In this document: one piece after another, positions 1-11,593 of the stretch
Layout: each line of letters starts with the position of its first letter
Numbering within the stretch: the stretch's first letter is position 1
Assembly (NCBI GenBank): GCA_017979445.1
Contig: JADQWC010000057.1
Span: 48,979-112,978 of the forward strand
From: Akebia trifoliata
Lineage: Eukaryota; Streptophyta; Magnoliopsida; Ranunculales; Lardizabalaceae
Length of the DNA stretch: 64,000 nucleotides
Direction: 5' to 3'
Translations under genes and position numbers: made by a program
The notes under the pieces: model-generated
What the model was told of the DNA's origin: nothing
Database searches by the model: none
What the model saw: only the letters and a program-made list of their open reading frames with translations

Positions 1-3000
1 TAGCACGAAGCATGGGCAGACTTGGACAACGCTCGGGAGAATGACCATAGTTATCACATAGAATGCATGGGATCCACGATTCTCTCATAAACTCCATGAT
101 GATGCAAAATTTGCTCGGGGTTCTGTATCTATACACTATTGATTTGCACACAAGAGATGGAAGAATTCACACGTGATATTGGGTTCTTACGACTAGACAG
201 CTCTTAACTGTTTCAAAGTGGTAATCTTAGCCTCCAATCCAAATCTCTGAAATCACAAATAACCAGTTTAATCCCCAGTTGAGAGGTGATGCACAATACT
301 GAGCAAATACACTATTAAATCACCTCTTATCTAGAATAGACATCGTCAATCCCCCTAATACACGAGATACAGCGGGGCAGGATTGCGCTTAGGCACTGTT
401 TTCGATCAAGAAGTGCAATTGGTACAACTTAGATTAGCTTTGCCTATTGAGTTCAATGGGACCTAAAGTCAAGTCTAACCAATTTTAATTAATTTGATTG
501 GATGACTAGTGAGTTGATTATCCTAGTTAGAGTAAGGAATTGGTAATGACTTCCAATCTTTATCTTATCATATCATCCCTAGGAGAGGGGTGTTCTTTAT
601 TACATAATTAAATATTCCACGTGTCTGTAAATTGAAAAAATAACAAACAAAGGCAATGAGTAACCCACTAGCATAGAGAGGCGTGGGTGTTTCGGGATTA
701 CCTCCCGTGCTAGACGGGGTGAAGACGATTTGAGTCGACTTAGGCCATCAATTCCAATTTTGGTGTGCGAACCTAAGGAGCTGTGACGGTATTGTCCACC
801 CGTCGTCCTTCCTTAGTCTATTATAATCCAAGCCTTCTTGGATAATTAAAAAAAATTACAAGGAATCCTATACAAGAGTTTCTAAAACAGAAAAATAAAC
901 CTAACTAAAAATTAAAGGAAATTGAAAAAAAAAGAAAAAAATATATAGACATACACCTACAATGAGCAAAATAGAAATGTTAGCAAAAAATATAGTAAAC
1001 GGACTCAAAAACATATTTGACTTATCAAAATCTTGTTGACTTTGTCACATTTTATAAAAAAATTTGTTCTACCCCAAATTGATATACTATAATAGTTAAT
1101 CGAAGATTGGAGCAGAAAGTTACAGTCAGTTTAAGTTCTACTATCTGGGTGAAAAAAAAACGTGAATGACTTTTTTTCCATTTTTTTCTTCTTTCTTCTC
1201 TTTTAAACCTTCAAGAATACTTGAACTTACATAAAGAAACCAAAAAAAAAATAATAATAAAAATGAAAGAAATAAATTTTAAATCAAAACTTACTACTAC
1301 TACCTTTACCTTTCCCCAGTTGTGGTGTCAAAATTCTGGTGGTAATATCGTTGTTCTTTCCACTAGGATTTAATATTAATCTTACTTTTACCTTACTTGT
1401 GGGACAATTAGGGGATCAAACCCAAGAGAAAGGGGGAGTAGAGTTAAGTTAAGAGGAAAAAATTTGTTTCAACTAAATGGGATTAAAACTATTTTTTTTT
1501 CTTTTCATGGATTTTTAACCTTATCAAGAAAATTTAAAGTTACTGAAAAATTAATCAAAGTAAATGAAGTTAAAAGTAAGTAAACTTATGAAATTAAAGC
1601 ACCATTAGAAGTGGATCTACCTAGAACATGTTAATGAGCAACTCCTAGTCTCTAGCATTTTTATAACTCAATCGTAAGGGCTTGGTGTTAGCTCTTGAGA
1701 TCGAAAAATTTAGCAAATAAAAGCAAATGGGGAACATAAACAAAGTAGAATTTTTTAAACTTCTTACTACCAACTATCTATTTTAAACATACTTTATCTT
1801 GATCTAATCTAAGCATAAATTATATATATTAAGAATAAAATGTGCAAGAAATCTTAAAGAGAACTCATGAGTATTTTAGATAAAAGAAATGCATGAAACT
1901 AGAAACAACACAAGAACTTGCTCTAGACTTTTCCATTCTCCAATGGAGGGGAGCTTAGCCTAATGTCATCGAAAAAGAGGGAAGATAAGAAATGAAAATT
2001 TTTTTCTTCATTTCATGAATAAACTTACAAATTCTTCTTCTACTACTTCTTACAAAACTATTTAACTAAAAAGAAAATAACTAGAAGATAAAAATGCAAA
2101 AATATATGAGAAGAGGTTAAGAGCCTTAGATTAAAGGAGTCTTGGATAAGTGAACCAAGAGGGAGGGTTTCTCTAGAGATTGAAGTTCTATTTATAGAGA
2201 AAAATGTGTGTAGAATAGTCTAAAAGTAGCCTTCACTTTTCTTTGCACAAAAAGATAAAAGATGAGAACATGAGTTAAGGATTAAGGCATTTCAAAGTGG
2301 GCCCAAATGATTTTGCCTTAAGATTTTGAATCCAAAATGTTGATTTTCTGTACAAGAAACACACGTAATTAGATTTATCTAGTAAATGAATTTATTTATA
2401 TATAATTAAACCTAATTAACATGCAACATGATGTTTCAAAGCTTATCATGATAATTACCTTAATACGGAGAAATATGGACAAAAATCAAGATAAATATCA
2501 AGGAAATTTGCGTATAATTCAGTGTTTTGAGACACTTATCAGTGAGAGCCTATAGGTTTTAAAAGGGATTTGGACCCATTGATCCAAAAAAGTCTTAGTG
2601 TATGTGTGCGCAAGGACAGAGGGATGCAAATCTTTGAATTTAAACTTTACATGGGTATGCGTGAAAAGCTTACTTTTGCTAAAACTTTATTGGACCGAGT
2701 CGAACTCAAGGAGTTACAACTCATGACTATTCTAAGAGACACAATCACAACTCAAAATTTATAGACAAGTGTGTCTGTTCGAATAGTTAGAACCCAAGTT
2801 CACTTATCAACAATTTTGGTGACTGTCTAGAAAGGCACTTTTATTTCTCTATATTCTCATTACTTCCTTATTTGAATTCATTCAATTTTCAATTTTTTAT
2901 TTGCATAGCGCTCTTTTGTTTTTAAGATATTTCTTTGTATTTCTTTGAGAGTACAAATCACAGTACAAGTTCAATTGTACATGTACAATAGGAGTGCTGC

Positions 3001-3070
3001 CTTTTACACGTGTGAAGCGTTGTATCCTGGGAGACAGACGTCCAAAGGCTGTTATCACATCACAGGGGCA
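1..3070. other. AT-rich stretch without a recognisable gene, possibly internal retroelement DNA
   Basis: I see no protein family here. Open frames are short and lack codon structure. The stretch ends with the purine-rich run CACAGGGGCA directly before an LTR start (TGTAGACACC at 3071), which is the layout of a polypurine tract next to a 3' LTR. It may therefore be the internal part of a Tat-like retrotransposon whose coding capacity is lost. That is inference from one junction. Confidence 0.3.
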
Positions 3071-3914
3071 TGTAGACACCTCATTTTTGCACTCACCTGA
3101 TTAATCAACTCGTCAACCCGGTAGCGATAATTCTCAATGATAGATGATTATTCCAATGCTTTATTTGTTACTAGATATGTTTCAGAAATTCGGATGAGGT
3201 ATCTCAAACTAACAAAACTGTAGTAACCATGCTACGCTAGGAAAATATAACCTCAAAAACATAGAAATCATCATTTTGTAGATAAAAAGAAGCTTTACGA
3301 TGAAAATCACTAAAAAAATGATCAAATACTCCTAACATCAAAACATCCTTAGAGCCCTCCTTATGCTTAGGAAAACCCTTTCGAACACATAAAATAACAA
3401 AGTGAAACCAAATAAACTATTTCGCCAATTTTCACCAAATTCGATAAAATTATGAAAATGCCCTTCATAGGGTTCACAATCGTTTCATGCAAACAAATTC
3501 ATAAATGACACAAACCGATAATCTCATCGAATTCCTTACAAAAAATCGATTCCAAAACATTCTAAAATATCAAAAAATGACTCCTCAACACAAAAGTCCC
3601 CTTCGGGGGTAAAACGATAATTTTTCAATTTTAAAAATTTAAAATTTTAAAATTAGTAAATAAAACATTAATTAATATAAAGTGAAATATTAATAAAATT
3701 AAATTAAAATTTTGAACAAAAAAAATTAATCAATCAAACCCTCAGGAAAAATTGTTGATGGTTGCCCACTTATTTAATTGGGACATCCTGATATTTATTA
3801 AAAAAAGCCCTCCATATGAGGGCCTAAAGAATTAAAATATAATTAAGGGGGGTTCTCCAAAAATCAAAAATATATTATTTCATTGTACGTAAGAATTAAA
3901 ATCTTAATATAAAG
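3071..3914 (+). repeat. LTR fragment, 5' part (TGTAGACACC family)
   Basis: It starts TGTAGACACCTCATTTTTGC and can be followed along the LTR that starts at 4918: both share the Phe-codon-like TTTCAGAAAT stretch, the tract with CCCTTCATAG or CCCCTCATTA, and the AAGGGGGGTTCTCC box. Only about the first half of the LTR is present. It then breaks into an inverted copy of the LTR's other half. A Tat/Ogre-like Ty3/gypsy origin is inferred from the shared family module seen elsewhere in the window. Confidence 0.6.
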
Positions 3915-4917
3915 AAATCTAGTGAAAGCGCCCTCGATCCGCGGGGTGCGCGGATCCGCTTTTGACATTTGAGGTTTGGGAGTCGCCACCTAGTTATTAC
4001 GGTCTAAGAATCGAATATCGACTCTAAACAGATAAAAAAACTAATCTACTTAAAAAATAACTGAGTTCGGGGATCAAATTACGGGGTTAGAATATGTTAG
4101 GCACCAACCCCACCCGGCAAACGCCGGTTTCTACTAATTCCCAAATAAAACTACATTGCAAACAATACTTAAAAAATAATAATAAAAAAATAAAAACAGT
4201 TACCTTTTTCGAACGCAACGGTTTTGTTCCCTTAGATCTGATAGAACAACTCGATCCGCGAGGTGTTTGGATCCACTTTTGATTTTTGAGGTTTGGGAGT
4301 CGCCACCTAGTTATTATGATCTAGGAACCATTGATTCTAACAGATAAAACACTAATCTACAAAGAGAACAGGTACGGGGATCATATTAAGAGGTTGGAAG
4401 GTGTTAGGCACCAACCCCGCCCGACAAACACTGATCTCTATTATTTTCCAAAAAAGATTACATTGCTAAAAGACCTAAAACATATAAAGAAGTAAAAAAT
4501 TATACCTAGATGATCGCAACGATTTGTTCCCTCAGCACTAGCGAGGATCGTCCTTGTACGAGTTTCCTTGCTTTTCCTACATCACTGGATCTGTTTCAGA
4601 TCTCCAAGTTGAGGTGTCTTTTTTTTAGATCTGAGTATTTTTTTTGTATTTTTTGAAAGGTTTCTGGGTGTTTTTTTGAGTAAAAACAAGGGTTTGGAGA
4701 AGGTTAGGGAGACTTTTTGACCTACTTTTCTTAGGATTTATTTTGTCCTCCGAAACTAAGTTGTGGAGGCTCATATTTATAGATTTTTTTTAAGAATTAA
4801 AGTTTGACTAGGTCTCCTTTTTGATAAAGTGAATTGGGGTTTTGACTTAAGTCTTATTCGATTGACTAAGTTTATTTAAATTAGGATTTTAACTTAAGTC
4901 TTATTTGATTGACTAGG
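3915..4917 (-). repeat. Inverted 3' halves of the same LTR family, two joined copies
   Basis: Read on the minus strand, 4917 to about 4265 matches 5950-6597 of the next LTR: a TATAAATA box, a leader, the GTGCCTAACACC module and GGTGGCGACTCCC. From about 4264 to 3915 the last 330 bases are repeated once more and are nearly identical to 6267-6600. The block is therefore two tail pieces in the minus orientation set between LTR pieces in the plus orientation. It can form long hairpins with 4918-6610. No coding function is visible. Confidence 0.6.
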
Positions 4918-6610
4918 TGTAGACACCCCATTTTTGCACTTGCCTGATTAATCGACTCGTCAACCCGATCGCAACAGTTCTCAATGATGGATGATTATTC
5001 CAATGCTTTATTTTGTTACCAGATATGTTTCAGAAATCTGGATGAGGTATCTCGAACTGACAAAACTATAGAAACCACGCTACGCTAGGAAAATATGACC
5101 TCAGAAACATAGAAATCATCATCTTGCAGATAAAAAGAAGTTTTACGATAAAAATCACTAAAAAATGATCAAATTACCAAAATACCCCTAACCTCAAAAC
5201 AACCCTAGAGCCTACATTACGCTTAGGAAAACCCTTTCAAACACATAAAACAATAAATCGAAATCAAATAAATCATTTCGCCAATTTTCACAAAATTTGA
5301 CAAAATTACAAAAATACCCCTCATTAAGTTCACGATCATTTCACATAGAAAAATTCATAAATGACACAAACCAATATTCCCATTGAATTCCTTACTAAAA
5401 ATCGATTCTAAAACATCCTAGAACATCAAAAACTGACTTGAAATGTAAAAGTTCTCTTTAGGGGCAAAACAATAATTTTCTAATTAAATTTTTTTTAAAA
5501 TTTTGAAATTAATAAATAAAACATTAAATAATTTAAAGGGAAACATTAATAAAATTAATTTAAAATTTTGAACAAAAAAAATTGATTAATTAGGCTCTCA
5601 GACAAAATTGTTGATGGTTGCCCAGATATTTATTAAAGGAACCCTCCATCTGGGGGTCCAAAGAATTAAAGATATAATAAAGGGGGGTTCTCCAAAAAAT
5701 TAAAGTTAATCAAGTAAGACTAAAGTTAATCTTAAAGTCAATCAAGTAAGACTAAAGTCAAGATATAAAAGTCAATCAAGTAAGACTAAAGTCAAAATCT
5801 TAAAGTCAATCAAATGAGACTAAAAGTCAAAACCCTAATAGAGTTCTAATTAAATAATAACTCTATTTAATAGAATTCTAACTAAATAATAATTCTATTT
5901 AATAGAATTCTAACTAAATAATAACTCTCTCTAAAAGAATTCTAATTAAACATTAACTCTATCTAAAAGGCACTTTAAAAAAATCTATAAATAGGGGTCC
6001 CTAGACCCTATTTTCGTATGAAAAAATAAACTTTAGAAAAAGTAGGTCAAAAAGTTTCCCTAGCCTCCCATAAACCTTAGTTTTGAAGCCCCAACTCCTT
6101 ACCTAACATCCATACCCCAACTTTAGTTCAAAAAACACCCAAAACCCTTCTAAAATACCTTAGAATCCATAAAAAAAATAAAAAAAACTCACAGATCCAA
6201 GAAGAAGATACCTCAACTTGGAGATCCGAAATCAAATCCGGCAACAGAACGAAGTGATGAATACTGTACAAGAAGTTGTTCTATCAGATCTAAGGGAACA
6301 AAACCGTTGCGTTCGAAAAAGGTAACTGTTTTTATTTTTTTATTATTATTATTTAAGTATTATTTGCAATGTAGTTTTATTTGGGAATTAGTAGAAATCG
6401 GCGTTTGCCGGGCGGGGTTGGTGCCTAACATATTCTAACCCCGTAATTTGATCCCCGAACTCAGTTATTTTTTAAGTAGATTAGTTTTTTTATCTATTTA
6501 GAGTCGATATTCGATTCTTAGACCGTAATAACTAGGTGGCGACTCCCAAACCTCAAATGTCAAAAGTGGATCCACACACCTCGCGGATCGAGGGTACTTT
6601 TAGTGACGAA
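4918..6610 (+). repeat. Near-complete LTR of the TGTAGACACC family
   Basis: It begins TGTAGACACCCC. A TATA-like box CTATAAATAGGG lies near 5984, followed by a pyrimidine and A-rich leader and the conserved module GGTTGGTGCCTAACA near 6417. GGTGGCGACTCCC follows near 6536. The 3' edge is not sharp, because no TG...CA ending or primer-binding site follows. It may be a solo LTR or a truncated element end. Confidence 0.55.
5696..5975 (+). repeat. Short tandem repeats inside the LTR
   Basis: Two adjoining arrays. The first is about four copies of a roughly 32-base unit containing AAGTCAATCAAGTAAGACTA. The second is about four copies of a unit like TAATAGAATTCTAACTAAAT. Both lie upstream of the TATA-like box, the usual place for U3 repeats that modulate LTR promoters. 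Confidence 0.7.
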
Positions 6611-7264
6611 TCTACTGAAAATTATTGATGATCAAACTTGAAAAGCCCCAAGTATGAGAACATAGTCAAATAAACCTAGTTTTTGTGTTATTTTTTATTT
6701 TATTTTGTTTGTGTGTTTATTTATTCTTTTTTCTTTAAATTTTATTATTGTTGTTCTTGTGACATCATGTAATTGGATTTTGAGTATGATATTCTGGAAT
6801 ATTATTTTCTATGGCTCAATCGAGGGTCACTTGGAATGACCCTAAATAATTCAAGAGGTTAGTTTCATTGAGGATGAAGTAATGGTTGTTGAACCATGAA
6901 GATTATTTTTTTAAAAGAACCTTTTTATTTTTTTTATTTTTTAGGTGTGTGTTGATCTGTCCTTTGACAGTATAAAATAAAATAAAAATTATTTATTTTT
7001 TATTTTTATTAGGTGTGTGTCGATCTGTCCTTCAATAGTATTTTTTTTTTAAAATTATTTTTTATTAGGCATGTGTCGATCTGTCTGTTGACAAAAAAAA
7101 GAAGTAAAAAAGATAGCACTTTAGGCGTGGTGTGTCAATAGTAAAATTATTATTTTAATTTCTATCTCCTTCTCCATGTGCAAAAGTGACAACAAATAGA
7201 GAGAAACGTCTCTCTCTTTCTCTCTCTATTAATTACAAAAAAATGGCTCTTTTTCAAAGAAAGC
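6611..7264. other. AT-rich spacer with degenerate repeats
   Basis: No gene is seen. Three degenerate copies of a unit containing GTGTGTCGATCTGTCC lie near 6945, 7012 and 7070, spaced about 60-70 bases apart, with T-rich and A-rich tracts between them. Confidence 0.5.
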
Positions 7265-8580
7265 TCATAAAAAAATATTGTGAGTTGCGTGGTGTATGCC
7301 ATGTTTTGGGGCAGCAACATAAAAAAAATATATTTGTGAATTGCTATGTTGGAATTGTGAGTTGTGTTGGGACAACAACATTGAAAAAAAAATGTTTGTG
7401 AAATGTTGTATTGGAATTGTGAGTTGTGTGGTGTATGTCATGTGTTGGGCCAGTAACATAAAAAAATATTTGTGAATTGCTATGCTGGAATTGTGAGTTG
7501 TGTTGGGACAGTAACATTGAGAAAAAAAAAATTTGTGAAATGCTGTACTAGAATTGTGAGTTACGTGATGTATGCCATGTACATAAAAAAAAAAATATCT
7601 GTGAATTGCTATGTTGGAATTGTGAGCTGTGTTGGGACAACAACATTGAGAAAAAATGTTTGTGAAATGTTGTGCTAGAATTGTGAGTTTCGTGGTGTAT
7701 GCCATGTGTTGGGGTAGCAACATAAAAAAATATTTGTGAATTGCTATGCTGGAATTGTGAGTTGTGTTGGGACAACAACATTGAGAAAAAAAATGTTTGT
7801 GAAATGCTATGCTAGAATTGTGAGTTGCGTGGTGTATGCCATGGTTGGGATAGCAACATATAAAAATATACTTGTGAATTGCTATGCTAGAATTGTGAGT
7901 TGTGTTGGGACAACAACATTGAGAAAAAATGTTTGTGAAATGCTATGCTGGAATTGTGAGTTGTGTTGGGGACAACAACATTGAGAAAAAAAATGTTTGT
8001 GAAATGCTATGCTAGAATTGTGAGTTGCGTGGTGTATGCCATGGTTGGGATAGCAACATATAAAAATATACTTGTGAATTGCTATGCTAGAATTGTGAGT
8101 TGTGTTGGGACAACAACATTGAGAAAAAATGTTTGTGAAATGCTATGCTGGAATTGTGAGTTGTGTTGGGACAACAACATTGAGAAAAAAAATGTTTGTG
8201 AAATGCTATGCTAGAATTGTGAGTTGCGTGGTGTATGCCATGGTTGGGACAGCAACATAAAAAAATATACTTGTGAATTGCTATGCTAGAATTGTGAGTT
8301 GTGTTGGGACAACAACATTGAGAAAAAATGTTTGTGAAATGCTATGCTGGAATTGTGAGTTGATTGTGAGTTGCGTGGTGTATGCCATGTGTTGGGGCAG
8401 CAATATAAAAAAAAAATATTTGTGAATTGCTATGCTGGAATTGTGAGTTGTGTTGGGACAACAACATTGAGAAAAAAAATGTTTGTGAAACGTTGTGCTG
8501 GAATTGTGAGTTGCGTGGTGTATGCCATTTGTTGGGGGCAGCAACATAAAAGAAAAATGGTTGTGAGTTGGTGTGCTGAC
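7265..8580 (+). repeat. Minisatellite with higher-order structure
   Basis: The block is built from two related subunits that share AATTGTGAGTTG. One of about 63 bases continues TGTTGGGACAACAACATTG. The other of about 73 bases continues CGTGGTGTATGCCATG. Early copies alternate with a period near 135 bases. Later copies form a three-subunit unit with a period of about 200: the same point recurs at 7871, 8071 and 8270. The open frames on both strands are side effects of the repeat and I do not call them genes. Confidence 0.92.
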
Positions 8581-9102
8581 AAAAAAAAAAAAAAAAAAAA
8601 AAAAATCAAAAAATAAAATAAAATAAAATAAAAGGGGGGGGGGGGGGGTAAGGCTATCTTTGCCAATTTAGTAAGATTTCAAAAATTGCTAAAGAGTCGT
8701 TGATCTCGTCACGTGGCACTAAAAAAAGTGATCCAATGCCACGTGTTTGTGACAAACAAAATTCCATGAACTTTTAAAAGAAATTTTCAATTTAAAAAAA
8801 AAAAAATTAAGTTTCATCTTAAACTTTGATTTGAGATTTCATAATCACTCATTTTCAAAACCTTGGACCTAAATTTCTCATTTTTAAAATTGATTTTTTT
8901 TCTCTTTTTGATCCAAGTTTTTTCTATTAAATATAAAAAACTATGGTATTGGATTATCGATAAAATAATCACGTTGGCTTAATGACCTTTAGTAAAATTT
9001 GAAACCTTATGAGTTATTTAAGTTAGTCTATGTTCTCCAAAGATTTGCCATGCATATCTTTTTTTTTAAAGAAAACTAAAAAATAAAAATAAAAATTGTG
9101 CT
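8581..9102. other. Homopolymer runs and gene-free spacer
   Basis: Starts with a long A run, AAAAT repeats and a G run of about 12. A small palindrome CACGTGGCA / TGCCACGTG lies at 8710-8718 and 8737-8745. Otherwise I see nothing. Confidence 0.6.
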
Positions 9103-11100
9103 TGTAGACATAAGAATGTTTATCCTTGAATCTCAATGTTACATTATTTGGAGTCGCCACCATTCTTTTTTGGAAATGGGTATGAATGAGCACCCAAATA
9201 ATTTTTTTTTAAACCATTTTTTCATGGTATTGTAGTGACTCTCATTCATGGAAAATGTATAGTCTACCTAAGATCTAGGTATGGGGATTCGGTTAGAGAA
9301 TGGGGAAGGTGTTAAGCACCCCATTCTTTCCACCTAAACCACCTTTAGATTTGATCATTTTTAAAAAAATTAACATAACAAGGAAAATACATGAGATGCA
9401 TGAAGTGAGTGTGTGCACATGATAAATATGTTCCTCTTTGAAAGAGAATTTAATGTTAGTATTGACATGAGGAATATCTTATGGAAGAGGATATCCTATG
9501 AAACCAACACATTTTTTTAAGCATAAGTTGAAATATTAATTTAGGATTTTAGAGAAGTTCCATGAATAGAGTCCCTTTAGATTCACAACCTTAATGCATG
9601 CATACTTAGCTAGAAACTTAGTGTTTTAGCCCCATCAAGAGAGCTACACAATTCTTTATCATTGCCAAGCATGTGTGGTGTGTGTGCATGGTGTACATTA
9701 TGATGCATGAGATAAGATGGGTTTTAAAAGGGACTTCAACCTCCATCTTTTTTACCAAATCACCTCAAGCATTCTATGCCCAAGGTTGAGGTTCAATCTA
9801 CTAGGGATGAAGGAGGGTTCTCCATTACATCCTAAAGGCTACTAAAAGAAAAGAAACTAGAGGATTTGTCGAAGAAGATGCAACTTAAAAGTAAACTAAA
9901 TCCTAACCCACCTTGTCCTTTTGGTAGTCTTGAATGAACTTGAACTTGAGAGATGAACTTGAGAGTTGTAGTTTGAGAGATTAGAGAGTTGAAGGTTGAG
10001 AGATGAGTATAAATTTTGGTAAAGTTTTAAGTTGAGAGATGGGACCTTGAGAGCATGTCTTGTTCATGGAAAATGAGGGTATTTATAGAGTTTTTAGAGA
10101 ACTTTTGGGGATAAAGTGGTCCAATCCTAAAAATAAAGAGAATGGTCATGAGGTTTATGTTATTTCTTTTTGGATTTTTCATTTGTATGAGGGTAAATAT
10201 GACATTTGTGAAGAAATCCTAAAAATATTATTTGATATTTGATTTTTTGGTAAATAGAGGCGAGAGAACAAAAAATACTTTTGAGAGGATAAATAGGAGG
10301 GTGACATGTGTAAAGGTAGAGTGGTAGGTGAAATATGAATTTCCCTCTTTTGGGTTTGAAAGCTCTCTTTGACTCTTATGTGCTTACTTGAGAGTCTTTT
10401 TTTATTAGTTTAGTCCTTTGGAGGCATCCATGATTTAGAGACCACCCTAGTAAAACTAGAGACCTTTATGCATGCATTGTGCCTCATTGTGACTATTTTT
10501 GTAAGCTTAGAGATTTTTAGCTATGGATCTATGGAGATCTACACCTTAGCTCATAGCATTTTAGGTGTGTGGTGTGTGCATATTGTGTATGCATGAATGC
10601 ACTTATAACAAAAGATTACCTCATAGAGGATTTATTTTCTAGCTCTTAAGCCATGAAATTAAAAGAACAACTAGGAACTTAAAGTCCATAAAAATGAAAT
10701 AAACTAGAACAACATCATTTAGAGATTAATGCCCTCCATGAAGCTGATTAAGAACTTATACGAGGAAATTACCTCACAAGGAGGGATTATTGCTAGTTTA
10801 GTAATTTTTGCAAGAATTAGTTTTTCGTTTCACAATCATGTTTACAAAGTTACGTTTTCTTGAAATACGCATGTTCAGATTAAGATTAGAAAATCAATGC
10901 CTTAATTAAGTTAGAGCCAAAGAGAACACGAAAAAAATCAATCACAAAACACAATCAAAGTAGATCACGTGAAAAAAAAACAAAAAACAAATTACAAGTT
11001 AAAATAAAGGTTAAGTATTGTAGTGCAAGTAGTAGGTTAAGATAGAGATTATAAAAATAAAGGATTTTAAATGTTGGTGTGCAACTAGTCGGTCCCTATG
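9103..11100 (-). repeat. Probable minus-strand LTR-derived sequence of the Tat-like family
   Basis: The plus strand begins TGTAGACATAAG, the complement of the CTACA end typical here. It then carries the family module in reverse: GGAGTCGCCACCATTC at about 9152 and GGAAGGTGTTAAGCACCCC at about 9303. The far end and a target duplication were not found, so only the first 250 bases are well supported. The rest up to the RCC1 gene has no recognisable coding sequence and may be the LTR body or the gene's promoter region. Confidence 0.45.
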
Positions 11101-11235
11101 TCTAAATCACTCTGATTTTTTAGACAAATAACTGAAGGCTTCTTCTCTATGTGACTGATTGCCTTGTGGGGGTTTATCCTCTAATCTTACAGAGGTTACT
11201 CACCTAAAGCTGCCAGTTCTCCTTCTCCTGAATGA

Positions 11236-11593
11236 ATGGCGGATTCAGGCAGCTTATCTCAGAAGATCGTTGCAGTGGCCGCCGGAGAAGCGCATACTCT
11301 CGCACTGGCAGGTATTAATTTTCAATAAATGAGAAAAAGTTCAATTTCATTATTTTTAAATTTGGATTTTGGGGATATTTAATCTGAAATTACAGGTGAT
11401 GGAAGTGTTTATTCATGGGGGAGAGGGACATTCGGTCGACTCGGAACCGGAAAAGAAGACGATGAGCTTTTCCCTGTCCGAGTCGAGTTCGACTCGTCAA
11501 GAAAAACTAGAATTTCCGCAAAGAAATCTGAATTAGAGAGACCCAAGTTTGTTGAAATCGCGGCTGGGGCTTATCACAGTCTTGCATTAGAAG
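11236..11593 (+). other. RCC1 gene exons 1 and 2 with intron 1
   Basis: Exon 1 (11236-11311) starts [20 protein letters not shown]. The ATG at 11236 was chosen over an ATG at 11232 because only this frame gives the RCC1 turn motif. Intron 1 (11312-11395) is 84 bases and ends TTACAG. Exon 2 (11396-11593) encodes the first blade, [19 protein letters not shown], a charged loop, and the next turn [11 protein letters not shown], then a GTTAGC donor. A pyrimidine-rich leader precedes the start. Confidence 0.85.

Noticed and set aside
7265..8666. Open frames up to 152 codons on both strands
   Set aside because: They follow the minisatellite period and occur on both strands. No codon signal is present.
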